The notes beneath the pieces are model-generated. The model did not search any database. It was not told where the DNA came from and saw only the letters and a list, made by a program, of their open reading frames with translations. From contig NZ_JACIFH010000001.1 in NCBI RefSeq assembly GCF_014197265.1, positions 1,488,001 through 1,552,000 of the forward strand: a DNA stretch of 64,000 nt. Reading direction: 5' to 3'. Below, in pieces: positions 56,397 to 64,000 of this stretch; the stretch's first letter is position 1; every line of letters begins with the position of its first letter. A program made the translations under genes and the position numbers. The stretch comes from Microbacterium invictum. GTDB taxonomy: Bacteria; Actinomycetota; Actinomycetes; Actinomycetales; Microbacteriaceae.

Positions 56397-57113
56397 TCAG
56401 TCGCGGGTGTAGACCCAGGGCAGCCCCGAGATGTCGAGGCGGTGCCGGGAACCGGATGCCGGGTCTGCGGCATCGACGTCGTATTCGGCGTCGTCCGGCC
56501 ACAGCAGCAGCGGTCCGTCCGGCCCCTGACGGGCGAGGGTCTCGAATTGCTGCACCCCCGACAGCCGCGCCACCGCGAAGATGTCGTCGACGTCACCGTG
56601 CGCGGCGAGGTCGTGCAGCGTCACCCACGTCGGCGGGTAGAGCGTCACGTCGCCGCGACCGTGGCGCTCGAGGGCCTCGGCGGGGCGCACCCAGTCGCTG
56701 GCGACCGCTTCGTCCGCGGCGAGAGTGAGAGCGCCGCCGGGATCGCGTGCGACGAAGAACCAGGTGCGGATGCGGAGCGTGACGGTCGGCGGCGGGTTCC
56801 AGCGGCTGAGGGTCTGCATCGCCTCGCCGAGGAGCACGAGGCCGGTCTCCTCCTGCGTCTCGCGGACGCCGGCGGTCCGCGCGACGTCCTCCTCGGTGTC
56901 GCCGGTATCGCCGGGCTCGGTCTTGCCGCCGGGGAAGACCCACGCGCCGGCGAAGCTGCCGCGGTCGGGGCGCTCGATCATGAGCACCTCCGGCCCAGCC
57001 TCGCTGTCGCGCAGGATCAGGACCGTCGCCGCGACCGGGATGTCGACGGCGCGGGCGTCACCCGCGGTGTCGATCATGTCGGCCAGCACCCGCGCGAACC
57101 GGTCCCCGGTCAC
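56397..57113 (-). CDS. NUDIX hydrolase
   Basis: 238 residues from a GTG (57113) that overlaps the stop of the thiamine-binding-like gene as GTGA. The NUDIX box is GGKTEPGD to RETQEETGL with a longer spacer than the usual pattern, like the NUDT7/NUDT19-type hydrolases that act on CoA derivatives and similar nucleoside diphosphates. The N-terminal AATVLILRDSEAGPEVLMIERP strand pattern fits. The substrate is not established. Confidence 0.88.
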   Translation of the reverse strand: MTGDRFARVLADMIDTAGDARAVDIPVAATVLILRDSEAGPEVLMIERPDRGSFAGAWVFPGGKTEPGDTGDTEEDVARTAGVRETQEETGLVLLGEAMQTLSRWNPPPTVTLRIRTWFFVARDPGGALTLAADEAVASDWVRPAEALERHGRGDVTLYPPTWVTLHDLAAHGDVDDIFAVARLSGVQQFETLARQGPDGPLLLWPDDAEYDVDAADPASGSRHRLDISGLPWVYTRD

Positions 57114-57418
57114 GGGGCGTCTTCGATCGCCTGCTCGAGCCGTTCGATCTTCGCGTCGAGCTCGCCGGTGTAGCCCGGCCGGATATCGGCCTTGAGCACG
57201 AGGGAGACCCGCGAGCCGAACGGCCCGACGGCCTCGGTGGCCGCCTTCACGACCGCCATCACCTCGTCCCACTCCCCCTCGAGCTCGGTGAACATCGAGG
57301 TCGTGCGGTGCGGCAGGCCCGACGCGCGGACCACCTGGACGGCCGCGGCGACCGCGTCGTGCACCGAGCCGTCGGCGCGTCCGGTGCCGCTGGGGGCGAC
57401 GGAGAAGGCGATGAGCAT
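57110..57418 (-). CDS. MTH1187-family thiamine-binding-like protein
   Basis: 102 residues, a small ferredoxin-like fold. The start LIAFSVAPSGTGRADGSVHDAVAA and the strand SMFTELEGEWDEVMAVVKAA match the MTH1187/YkoF thiamine-binding domain, which binds thiamine or its hydroxymethylpyrimidine part and forms tetramers. A GGAGG ribosome-binding site precedes the ATG. It is coupled to the NUDIX gene and follows the GT87 gene. Confidence 0.85.
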   Translation of the reverse strand: MLIAFSVAPSGTGRADGSVHDAVAAAVQVVRASGLPHRTTSMFTELEGEWDEVMAVVKAATEAVGPFGSRVSLVLKADIRPGYTGELDAKIERLEQAIEDAP

Positions 57419-57432
57419 GGGAACCTCCGGTT

Positions 57433-58653
57433 TCAGGGGATGGATGCCGGGCGTGCGGCGCCCAGCCTGCCGTGGACGGGCACGCGCGCGACGCGCGCGA
57501 CCATCCAGACGAACAGGGCCACCAGGGCCGCGTTGCGCAGGGTGAGCACCGTGACGGCGACCGGCTCGGGGGTGAGGAGCCCGCCGTACAGCATGGGGTA
57601 CACGGTCTGGGTCAGCAGGGCGATCGCGCCCGCGAGGGCGGCGGGAGCGAACCAGCGTCGCCGGTCGAACATGATGCCCACCACCAGCGAGGGGATCAGC
57701 CAAGAGGCGTACTGGGGCGAGCCGACCTTGTTGCAGACGATGAAACCGGTCACCAGCGCGAGCGACAGCGCCGGGAAAAGCGCCGCGAACCGGGCCCCGC
57801 GCACCGCCTGCACGCCGCCGAGGACGGCCACGGCGGTGACCACCGCGACCAGCACCGGGGTCATCGCGGCGATGAGCGGGTCGATGCCGGTGCCGGTCAC
57901 CTCGAAGGTGAGCAGATCGGGCGAGTAGTAGACCCAGAACCCTTCGATCTCCTGCAGCGCACCCCACATGTAGGGAGTGCTCACGGGCGCTTCGATCTGC
58001 AGTCCGCGCGTGCCCTGGTCGGCGATGAACGAGAACAGGTTCGCGCCGCCGCCGGCGAGGATCACGCCGGCCATCGTGAACACGCTGATGAGGACGGCTC
58101 CGCCCATCAGCGCCGCCCGGCGGCGGACGGCGATGATCGCGGCGGCGAGGACGGCCGCCGGCCACACCTTGATCCACGTCGCTGCCGCCAGCAGCAGCGC
58201 TGCCGCCCAGGGGCGGCCGATCAGCCACAGGCATGCGACGATGACCAACGGCACCGTGAAGCCGTCGAGCCGGTACATGCCGACCGGCCCCAGCAACACC
58301 ATGTAGCCGAGCCAGAACCACGCGGCCGCCCGGCGCCCGTTTGATCGGGCACGGCCGACCAGCATTGCGAACGCCACGGCGTCGACGGCGGTCACCAGCA
58401 GCGCCCAGCCGACCGTGTACCCGGCGATCCACGCGAAGCCGTGCGTGAGCACCATCGGGATCAGCGCGAGCTGCGGATACACCCAGCCCGAGTCGATGCC
58501 GACGATGCCGCCGCCGGTCAGTGCCGCCGTCGACCACGGCTCGTACACGCGGTAGACGTCGCCCATCGGCTCGTTGGGCAGGATGAAGCCGAGCACCGCG
58601 ACCCAGACGTGCGCGACAGCGAAGACGACCCAGAGCACGGCACGCCTTGACAT
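57433..58653 (-). CDS. GT87-family (DUF2029) mannosyltransferase-like membrane protein
   Basis: 406 residues with about ten transmembrane helices. GT-C fold glycosyltransferases of this type use polyprenyl-phosphate mannose on the outer face of the membrane. The first extracytoplasmic loop carries the aspartate motif (MGDVYRVYEPW), the AATWIKVWPAAVL segment matches the WxKxxP-type motif, and a basic C-terminal tail follows. A TAGGAT box lies exactly six bases before the ATG. It may act in lipoglycan synthesis, together with the LmeA-like protein at 29.4 kb, but that link is an inference. Confidence 0.82.
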   Translation of the reverse strand: MSRRAVLWVVFAVAHVWVAVLGFILPNEPMGDVYRVYEPWSTAALTGGGIVGIDSGWVYPQLALIPMVLTHGFAWIAGYTVGWALLVTAVDAVAFAMLVGRARSNGRRAAAWFWLGYMVLLGPVGMYRLDGFTVPLVIVACLWLIGRPWAAALLLAAATWIKVWPAAVLAAAIIAVRRRAALMGGAVLISVFTMAGVILAGGGANLFSFIADQGTRGLQIEAPVSTPYMWGALQEIEGFWVYYSPDLLTFEVTGTGIDPLIAAMTPVLVAVVTAVAVLGGVQAVRGARFAALFPALSLALVTGFIVCNKVGSPQYASWLIPSLVVGIMFDRRRWFAPAALAGAIALLTQTVYPMLYGGLLTPEPVAVTVLTLRNAALVALFVWMVARVARVPVHGRLGAARPASIP

Positions 58654-58679
58654 GCCCCCATCCTAAGGAGAGCCTCTCG

Positions 58680-59564
58680 TCATGCCCCGGCGAGCGCCTC
58701 GCCGACGGCGGGCGCGACGTGCTCGGCGATGTCGAGCGCTGTCACCGGTCCCCCCGCATGGGCCGCCGAGGCGCGGCGGGCGGCGGCGCCGTGCAGCACG
58801 GCGGCGGTGGCGGCGAGCGGGCCGAGCTGCTCGACGGTGAGCGCGCCGGCCCGGCCCGCGCGTTCCGCTTCCCCACCGGCCGCCTGCTCCGCGGCGGCAC
58901 CTGCCGCAGCCACGAGGGCCCCGAGGATCCCGCCCAGCACATCACCGGTGCCGGCGGTCGCGAGCCATGCCGTCCCGGCACGCACGGTGCGCGTCCACCC
59001 TGCCGGCGTCGCCACCACGGTCTCCGCCCCCTTCAGCAGGACCGTCGCGCCGAGCTCGGCCGCGGTCTCGGCCGCCGACGCCAGGCGGTCGCCCTCGCCG
59101 TCGCCGGCCAGTCCGAGCTGCCGGCGCAGCCGCGCGTGCTCGCCGGCGTGCGGCGTCACGACCAGTGGAGCCGCGGCATCCATCGCCAGGTCGAGCGCGC
59201 CCGCGTCGACGATCACCGGCAGGGCGCGGCGGAGGATCGCGCGCAGCGCGTCGGTCTCGGCCGGAGTGCGCCTCGCGGCATCCGTCCCCGACCCGATCAG
59301 CCACGCCTGCACGCGGCCGTCGACGGTCACCGTCTCGGGGCGGCGGGCCAGCACGAGGCCCGTGGGCCGGTCGGGGCCGAGGTAGCGGACCATGCCGAGC
59401 CCCGTCCGCCACGTCGCCTCGACCCCGAGGACCGCGGCGCCGGGGTACGCGTCCGATCCGGTGCGCACGCCGAGCACGCCTCGGGAATACTTGTCGTCGG
59501 AGCCGGTTGGCACACGCAGGTGCGCTGCCGCCTGTGCCGCCGTCCATTCGCCGGTGGAGCCCAT
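58680..59564 (-). CDS. nnrD: ADP-dependent NAD(P)H-hydrate dehydratase
   Basis: 294 residues, ribokinase-like fold. It repairs damaged NAD(P)H by dehydrating the S-hydrate. Motifs: KYSRGVLGVRTGSDAYPGAA, then VVTPHAGEHARL and AGTGDVLGGILGALVA. The epimerase partner (NnrE) is not fused and is not in this window. A TAGGGT box lies exactly six bases before the ATG. Confidence 0.93.
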   Translation of the reverse strand: MGSTGEWTAAQAAAHLRVPTGSDDKYSRGVLGVRTGSDAYPGAAVLGVEATWRTGLGMVRYLGPDRPTGLVLARRPETVTVDGRVQAWLIGSGTDAARRTPAETDALRAILRRALPVIVDAGALDLAMDAAAPLVVTPHAGEHARLRRQLGLAGDGEGDRLASAAETAAELGATVLLKGAETVVATPAGWTRTVRAGTAWLATAGTGDVLGGILGALVAAAGAAAEQAAGGEAERAGRAGALTVEQLGPLAATAAVLHGAAARRASAAHAGGPVTALDIAEHVAPAVGEALAGA

Positions 59565-59629
59565 GGCGCCACCCTAGCGGCGACGCCGTCGCCGCGACAC
59601 AGAGCCGTCACCGACCCCGGAGCCCACGC

Positions 59630-60727
59630 ATGAGCCTGCTGCTGTCCCCGTTCGACCTCGGCCCGATCACGTTCCGCAACCGGCTGTGGGTGGCGCCGAT
59701 GTGCCAGTACTCGGCCGTCGAGGGCGTGCCGAACGACTGGCATCATGTGCACCTGGCGCAGTTCGCGTCCGGCGGCGCGGGCCTGGTCATCGCCGAGGCG
59801 ACCGCCGTGCTGCCCGAGGGCCGCATCTCGCCCGATGACACCGGCCTGTGGAACGACGCCCAGCAGAGCGCATGGGCGCCGATCGCTGCCTCGATCCGCG
59901 CGCGCGGGGCCGTCCCCGGCATCCAGCTCGCCCACGCGGGGCGCAAGTCGTCGACGTGGGCCCCGTTCGCCGACGAGCGCGGATCTGTGCCGGCTGATCG
60001 GGGCGGGTGGCAGACCGTGGCGCCGTCGGCTGTGGCCTTCGACGGGCTCGCCGCTCCGGTCGCGCTCGACCTCGCCGGCATCGACGCGGTCGTGGCCGCG
60101 TTCGGCGAGGCCGCGGCGCGCGCCGTCGCCGCCGGCTTCGAGGTGCTCGAGATCCACGCCGCGCACGGCTACCTGCTGCACCAGTTCCTCTCGCCACTGT
60201 CGAACCTGCGGGGCGACCAGTATGGCGGGCCGCTGCACAACCGCGCCCGGCTGCTGCTGCGGGTGATGGATGCCGTGGCTGCCGCCGCCCCGCACGCGAC
60301 CCTGTTCGTGCGGTTCTCGGGCACCGATTGGGCCGAAGGCGGCTGGGACGAAGCGCAGACCGCGACGGTGGCGGGGTGGGCGGCCGAACGCGGCGCCCGG
60401 TTCTTCGACATCTCCAGCGGCGGACTCGTCGCTCACCAGCAGATCACGGTGGGTCCGGGCTACCAGGTGCCCGTCGCCGCCCAAGTGCGCCGTCTCACCG
60501 GGCTGCCGGTCAGCGCCGTGGGCGAGATCACCGACGGCGCCCAGGCCGAGCGGATCCTTCAGGCCGGTGAGGCCGACGCCGTCATGGCCGGCCGCGAGTG
60601 GCTGCGCGACCCGCACTTCGCGCTGCGCGCGGCAACCGAGCTGGGCGAGACGGATGCCGCGCCGTGGCCGCCGCAGTATCTGCGCGCCCGGCCGCGTCCG
60701 GCGCACACGCCGCAGGCCGCCCGATAA
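59630..60727 (+). CDS. Old yellow enzyme family NADH:flavin oxidoreductase (YqjM type)
   Basis: 365 residues, FMN-binding TIM barrel. Class III OYE features: PMCQYSAV with C25 corresponding to YqjM Cys26, the substrate-binding histidine pair in HAAHGYLLHQFLSPLSN, and AVGEITDGAQAERIL near the phosphate-binding end. It reduces activated C=C bonds with NAD(P)H. The C-terminus is Pro/Ala/Arg-rich. It converges with the CNNM genes. Confidence 0.94.
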   Translation: MSLLLSPFDLGPITFRNRLWVAPMCQYSAVEGVPNDWHHVHLAQFASGGAGLVIAEATAVLPEGRISPDDTGLWNDAQQSAWAPIAASIRARGAVPGIQLAHAGRKSSTWAPFADERGSVPADRGGWQTVAPSAVAFDGLAAPVALDLAGIDAVVAAFGEAAARAVAAGFEVLEIHAAHGYLLHQFLSPLSNLRGDQYGGPLHNRARLLLRVMDAVAAAAPHATLFVRFSGTDWAEGGWDEAQTATVAGWAAERGARFFDISSGGLVAHQQITVGPGYQVPVAAQVRRLTGLPVSAVGEITDGAQAERILQAGEADAVMAGREWLRDPHFALRAATELGETDAAPWPPQYLRARPRPAHTPQAAR

Positions 60728-60800
60728 CCGCGCCCGCCGCGCCGACCGCGCCCGCCGCGCCCACCGCGCCACCGCGCCGACCGCGAGAGAACAACGGGCG

Positions 60801-60833
60801 GCCGAGAGAACGGGTGTCACCCGTTCTCTCGGC
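60801..60833. terminator. Bidirectional terminator / nested inverted repeat
   Basis: A perfect 16-base inverted repeat (60801-60816 and 60818-60833, one-base centre) lies between convergent genes. Further copies of GAGAGAAC (60784-60791) and GTTCTCTC (60842-60849) flank it, giving a nested structure. Before it, 60728-60782 is a run of short CGCGCC-type tandem repeats. Confidence 0.75.
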
Positions 60834-60876
60834 GCCGAACTGTTCTCTCGACACCCAGACGCCCGCCCGCCGCGGG

Positions 60877-61932
60877 TTAGAACCCGCGACGGGTCGCGTC
60901 GTGCACCTCGCCCACGAGCTCTTCGATGATGTCCTCCAAGAACAGCACCGCCGTCGTCTCGCCCTGCGCGTTGCGCACCTGTGCGAGGTGACGGCTCGAG
61001 CGCCGCATGAGCGCGAGCGCGTCCTCGAGGTCGGTCGTCTCGGTGATCGGCACCATGTGGTGGATCCGCTTCGGCTTGACCGGCTCGACGGTGACCACCG
61101 CGGCATCCGTCCCCTCGGCCGCGCGGAGGATGTCCTTCAGGTGGACATAGCCCAGCGGCGCCCCCTCGTCGTCGACGATCACGTAGCGCGAGAACCCGTG
61201 CTTCGCGACCGCGCGCTCGATCTCGTCGGGCGTGGTCGTGGCGGGCAGGGTGACCAGCTGCGAGAGCGGCACCGCGATGTCGGCGGCCTTCTTGTCGGTG
61301 AACTCGACGGCCGCGGCCACCGCCCCGGACGCATCGTCGAGAACACCCTCGATGCGCGACTGGTTGACGATCGTGGCGACCTCGTCGAGCGTGTAGGTCG
61401 AGGCGGCCTCGTCCTTCGGCTCGACCCCGAACAGCCGCACGATGTGGTTGGAGATCCAGTTGAGCGTCACGATGATCGGGTGGAACAGCTTCGACACCCA
61501 CACCAGCGGGGTCGCCAGCAGCAGCACTGCCCGGTCGGGCAGCGAGAACGCGAGGTTCTTGGGCACCATCTCGCCGAACACGACGTGCAGGTACGAGACG
61601 AGCACGAGCGCGATCGCGAACGCGAGCCCGCTGATCAGCCCTTCGCTCCAGCCGGTGAGTCCCAGCGGCACCGCGATCAGATGGTGGATCGCCGGCTCGG
61701 AGACGTTCAGGATCAGCAGCGAGCAGATCGTGATGCCCAGCTGGCTCGTCGCCAGCATGAGCGTCGCGTGCTCCATCGCGTAGAGCGCGGTCTTGGCCGG
61801 CTTCGAGCCCGCGTCGGCGAGCGGCTCGATCTGCGACCGCCGCGCCGAGATGACGGCGAACTCCGCACCGACGAAGAAGGCGTTGAAGGCCAGCAGGACC
61901 ACCAGCCATGCGATTCCGGCCCAGTCGCTCAT
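60877..61932 (-). CDS. CNNM/CorC-family transmembrane protein with CBS domains
   Basis: 351 residues. An N-terminal DUF21/CNNM domain (about 1-190, three to four helices, with FFVGAEFAVISARRSQIE and FGEMVPKNLAFSLPD) is followed by a CBS pair (about 205-335). The C-terminal CorC/HlyC domain is missing. Family members take part in magnesium or cobalt efflux. The ATG overlaps the stop of the longer paralogue by four bases, so the two likely form one complex. Confidence 0.9.
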   Translation of the reverse strand: MSDWAGIAWLVVLLAFNAFFVGAEFAVISARRSQIEPLADAGSKPAKTALYAMEHATLMLATSQLGITICSLLILNVSEPAIHHLIAVPLGLTGWSEGLISGLAFAIALVLVSYLHVVFGEMVPKNLAFSLPDRAVLLLATPLVWVSKLFHPIIVTLNWISNHIVRLFGVEPKDEAASTYTLDEVATIVNQSRIEGVLDDASGAVAAAVEFTDKKAADIAVPLSQLVTLPATTTPDEIERAVAKHGFSRYVIVDDEGAPLGYVHLKDILRAAEGTDAAVVTVEPVKPKRIHHMVPITETTDLEDALALMRRSSRHLAQVRNAQGETTAVLFLEDIIEELVGEVHDATRRGF

Positions 61933-63260
61933 CGGCGCTCACCCCCATCCGTCTCGTCCGCGTCGGGGTGCGGTACGGGGGTGAAGCGCACGCGGTCCAC
62001 ACGCCTGCCGTCCATGCGCTGCACGGTCAAGGTGCCGTCCACGATCTCGACGGTGTCGTCGACGACCGGGATGCGCTCGAGCACCGACATCAGGTACCCG
62101 CCCACGGTGTCGTAGAGATCGTCCTCCGGAACGCGGATGCCGGTACGGTCGAGCAGCTCGTCTGGGCGCAGATCGGCGGGGAAGACCACCCCGTCTGTCA
62201 GGCGAACGATGCCCGCCCGAGTGCGGTCGTGCTCGTCGAGCACCTCCCCGACGATCTCCTCCACCAGGTCCTCGAGGGTCACCACGCCGGCGGTGCCGCC
62301 GTACTCGTCGACGACGATCGCCATCTGGTAGCCACGTGCCCGCAACTCGGACATGAGCGAGTCGAGGTGCACGGCCTCGGGCACGCGCAGCGGCTCCTCC
62401 GCAATCGCGGCCGCCGGCACGTCTGACCGGCGGTCGCGTGGCACACTGACGGCCTGCTTGAGGTGGGCGATGCCGACCATGTCGTCCATCGATTCGCCGT
62501 ACACCGGGAATCGACTGTGCCCGGTGCGGCGGGCGAGCTGGATGACATCCTCGACGCTGTCACCGGCGGCGATCGCGTGGATACGCGGGCGCGGTGTCAT
62601 CACATCGGCCGTGCTCAGCCGCGCGAAGGTGAGCGTGCGGTCCAGCAGCGACGCGGTGTCCTGCTCGAGTGAGCCGGCACTGGCCGACCGCCGCACGAGA
62701 CTGGACAGCTCTTCGGCCGTGCGGGCGCCCGACAGCTCTTCCTTGGGCTCGACGCCCATGGCCCGCAGGATCGCGTTGGCGCTGCCGTTGAGGAGGGCGA
62801 TGGCCGGACGGAACACCGTCGTGAAGCCGACCTGGAACGGCAGCACGAGCTTGGCCGTCTGCCGCGGGACGGCCAGGGCGAAATTCTTCGGCACCAGTTC
62901 GCCGATGATCATCGAGAAGATCGTCGCGATCGAGATCGCGATCACCGTCGCTATGGGACGGACGGCCGACTCCGGCATCCCCCACCCGATCATCAGCGGG
63001 CTCAGCAGATTGGAGATCGCCGGCTCCATCGTGTATCCGGTCAGCAGCGTCGTCAGGGTGATGCCCAGCTGTGCGCTGGAAAGGTGGGTCGAGGTGATCC
63101 GCAGCGCGCTGATGGTCAGCGCGAGGCGGGACTCGCCCGCGGCCTGTCGGGATTCGAGATCGGCACGGTCGAGGTTGACGAGGGCGAACTCGCTGGCGAC
63201 GAACAGTCCCGTGCCGATTGTCAGAAGGAGCCCCACGCCCAGCATGACGAAGTCCATCAC
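61929..63260 (-). CDS. CNNM/CorC-family transporter with CBS and CorC domains
   Basis: 443 residues. DUF21/CNNM domain (about 1-200, with [20 protein letters not shown] and [16 protein letters not shown]), a CBS pair (about 215-340, with [13 protein letters not shown] and [24 protein letters not shown]), and a C-terminal CorC_HlyC domain (about 355-430, with [19 protein letters not shown]). The start is GTG at 63260 or the adjoining ATG at 63257, with GGAGG at good spacing. Together with the shorter paralogue it is probably a divalent-cation exporter. Confidence 0.92.
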   Translation of the reverse strand: MMDFVMLGVGLLLTIGTGLFVASEFALVNLDRADLESRQAAGESRLALTISALRITSTHLSSAQLGITLTTLLTGYTMEPAISNLLSPLMIGWGMPESAVRPIATVIAISIATIFSMIIGELVPKNFALAVPRQTAKLVLPFQVGFTTVFRPAIALLNGSANAILRAMGVEPKEELSGARTAEELSSLVRRSASAGSLEQDTASLLDRTLTFARLSTADVMTPRPRIHAIAAGDSVEDVIQLARRTGHSRFPVYGESMDDMVGIAHLKQAVSVPRDRRSDVPAAAIAEEPLRVPEAVHLDSLMSELRARGYQMAIVVDEYGGTAGVVTLEDLVEEIVGEVLDEHDRTRAGIVRLTDGVVFPADLRPDELLDRTGIRVPEDDLYDTVGGYLMSVLERIPVVDDTVEIVDGTLTVQRMDGRRVDRVRFTPVPHPDADETDGGERR

Positions 63261-63386
63261 GCGTCGCCTCCGTTCGTGGAGGCCGCAGGTCGGTGGGGCG
63301 AGCGTCTACTACTGGGAGGGTCGTCCATCGTGCCAGAAATCTTACGGCATCCGCCCCCTGTCGAAGCTGCGTGCGACGATGGTCCG

Positions 63387-63965
63387 ATGCAGTGGATCGG
63401 ACGCGCGGAGTCGGTCGGGGTGCGCCTGCTCGCAGCGCCGGACATCGAGCAGCTGCGGCGGTGGTTCCAGCCCGACCAGGAGTGGCACCGGTGGGACGGC
63501 CCGTACTTCGCGAAGATGATCCCGGCCGAGGTGGACACCGCGATGGACCGGCTGGCCACGACCATCGCCGACGGGTCGTACGCCGCCGAACACCCGGTGC
63601 GGCGCGCCGCGATCGTGCCTCCGGACGACCCGGGCACCGTCATCGGATCGGTGTCGTGGCACTGGGAATCCGAGGAGTCGGACTGGCGCCGCATGGGCGT
63701 CACCGTCTACGACCCGGCCGGGCGCGGGCACGGCGTCGGCACTGCGGCGCTGCGGATCTGGACCGACTACCTGTTCGCCACGACCGACGTGGTGCGCCTG
63801 GACTACTCGACGTGGTCGGGCAACACCCGCATGCTCGCCGTCGGTGCCCGGCTGGGCTTCACCGAGGAAGCCCGGTTCCGCGACGCCCGCGAGGTGCGCG
63901 GCGCCCGCTACGACTCGGTCGTGATGGGCGTGCTGCGCCGCGAGTGGGAGATGCGCGAGGAGTGA
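63387..63965 (+). CDS. GNAT N-acetyltransferase (RimJ/RimL-like)
   Basis: 192 residues. The C-terminal half has the acetyltransferase fold: VIGSVSWHWESEE, MGVTVYDPAGRGHGVGTAAL (acetyl-CoA loop RGHGVGTAA) and TWSGNTRMLAVGARLGFTEEARFRDA, typical of RimJ/RimL-type N-acetyltransferases. The N-terminal part has EQLRRWFQPDQEW. The ATG at 63387 has GACGAT six bases upstream, a weak match to the leaderless pattern. It is the last gene of the window and is complete. Confidence 0.86.
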   Translation: MQWIGRAESVGVRLLAAPDIEQLRRWFQPDQEWHRWDGPYFAKMIPAEVDTAMDRLATTIADGSYAAEHPVRRAAIVPPDDPGTVIGSVSWHWESEESDWRRMGVTVYDPAGRGHGVGTAALRIWTDYLFATTDVVRLDYSTWSGNTRMLAVGARLGFTEEARFRDAREVRGARYDSVVMGVLRREWEMREE

Positions 63966-64000
63966 CCTCACGCGACCGCGCCCCTTCCCGGCATCCGCGC

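Overview
The window is a contiguous piece of a high-GC actinobacterial chromosome, most likely from the Microbacteriaceae (a Microbacterium-like organism). Three things point there: strong G/C bias at third codon positions, a gene order running argS, lmeA-like, lysA, hom, thrC, thrB, rho, prfA, prmC, a Sua5 gene, a wecA-like gene, atpI-like and atpBEFHAGDC, and family-restricted proteins (DUF3097, DUF6766, DUF5684, DUF4282, MTH1187-type). It is almost entirely core chromosome. I see no rRNA, no intact insertion sequence, no prophage and no CRISPR array.

Layout. 1-7.4 kb: the start of an FtsK/SpoIIIE-like gene, a PP2C phosphatase, an aldo/keto reductase, a heterodimeric ABC exporter and two small membrane-protein genes. 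7.4-18.5 kb: yaaA, then the complete F1Fo ATP synthase operon, [15 protein letters not shown] chained to a wecA-like sugar-phosphate transferase, a Sua5/TsaC gene and prmC. 18.6-20.7 kb: cysK-cysE and a four-helix membrane protein. 20.76-21.16 kb: a lower-GC gap. 21.2-32 kb: prfA, rho, thrB-thrC-hom-lysA (aspartate-family amino acids) and lmeA-like-argS, all on the minus strand. 32-36.2 kb: a SGNH hydrolase, tRNA-Arg(CCG), then a small accessory islet of short hypothetical genes, a decayed Rieske oxidoreductase, DUF6766 with a 38-residue membrane peptide, and a guanidinium exporter under a guanidine-III riboswitch. 36.2-44.8 kb: CPBP protein, trmB, DUF3097, TPM-domain protein, PspA, an arginase-family protein, an iron-regulated SIP-domain protein, a tyrosine phosphatase and an AhpD-like protein. 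45-51.5 kb: a five-gene peptide/nickel-type ABC importer, then a cytosolic thermolysin-like protease paired with its emfourin inhibitor. 51.4-64 kb: a GNAT acetyltransferase, ung, an SDR, metY-metX (methionine), a NUDIX hydrolase, a thiamine-binding-like protein, a GT87 glycosyltransferase, nnrD, an old yellow enzyme, two CNNM/CorC-type membrane proteins and a second GNAT protein.

Two regulatory signals are especially clear. One is a guanidine-III riboswitch directly before the ribosome-binding site of the SMR exporter. The other is a DtxR/IdeR-type iron box over the promoter of the SIP gene. At least eleven first genes of transcription units carry a TANNNT-type -10 box six or seven bases before the start codon, usually with no Shine-Dalgarno sequence, so leaderless transcription appears common here. 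This signal was also used to choose several start codons. I found no clear undescribed multi-gene defence or biosynthetic system. The best candidates for new biology are the tRNA-Arg-adjacent islet (33.0-35.6 kb), the protease/emfourin pair, and the Rho protein with a roughly 310-residue disordered N-terminus.
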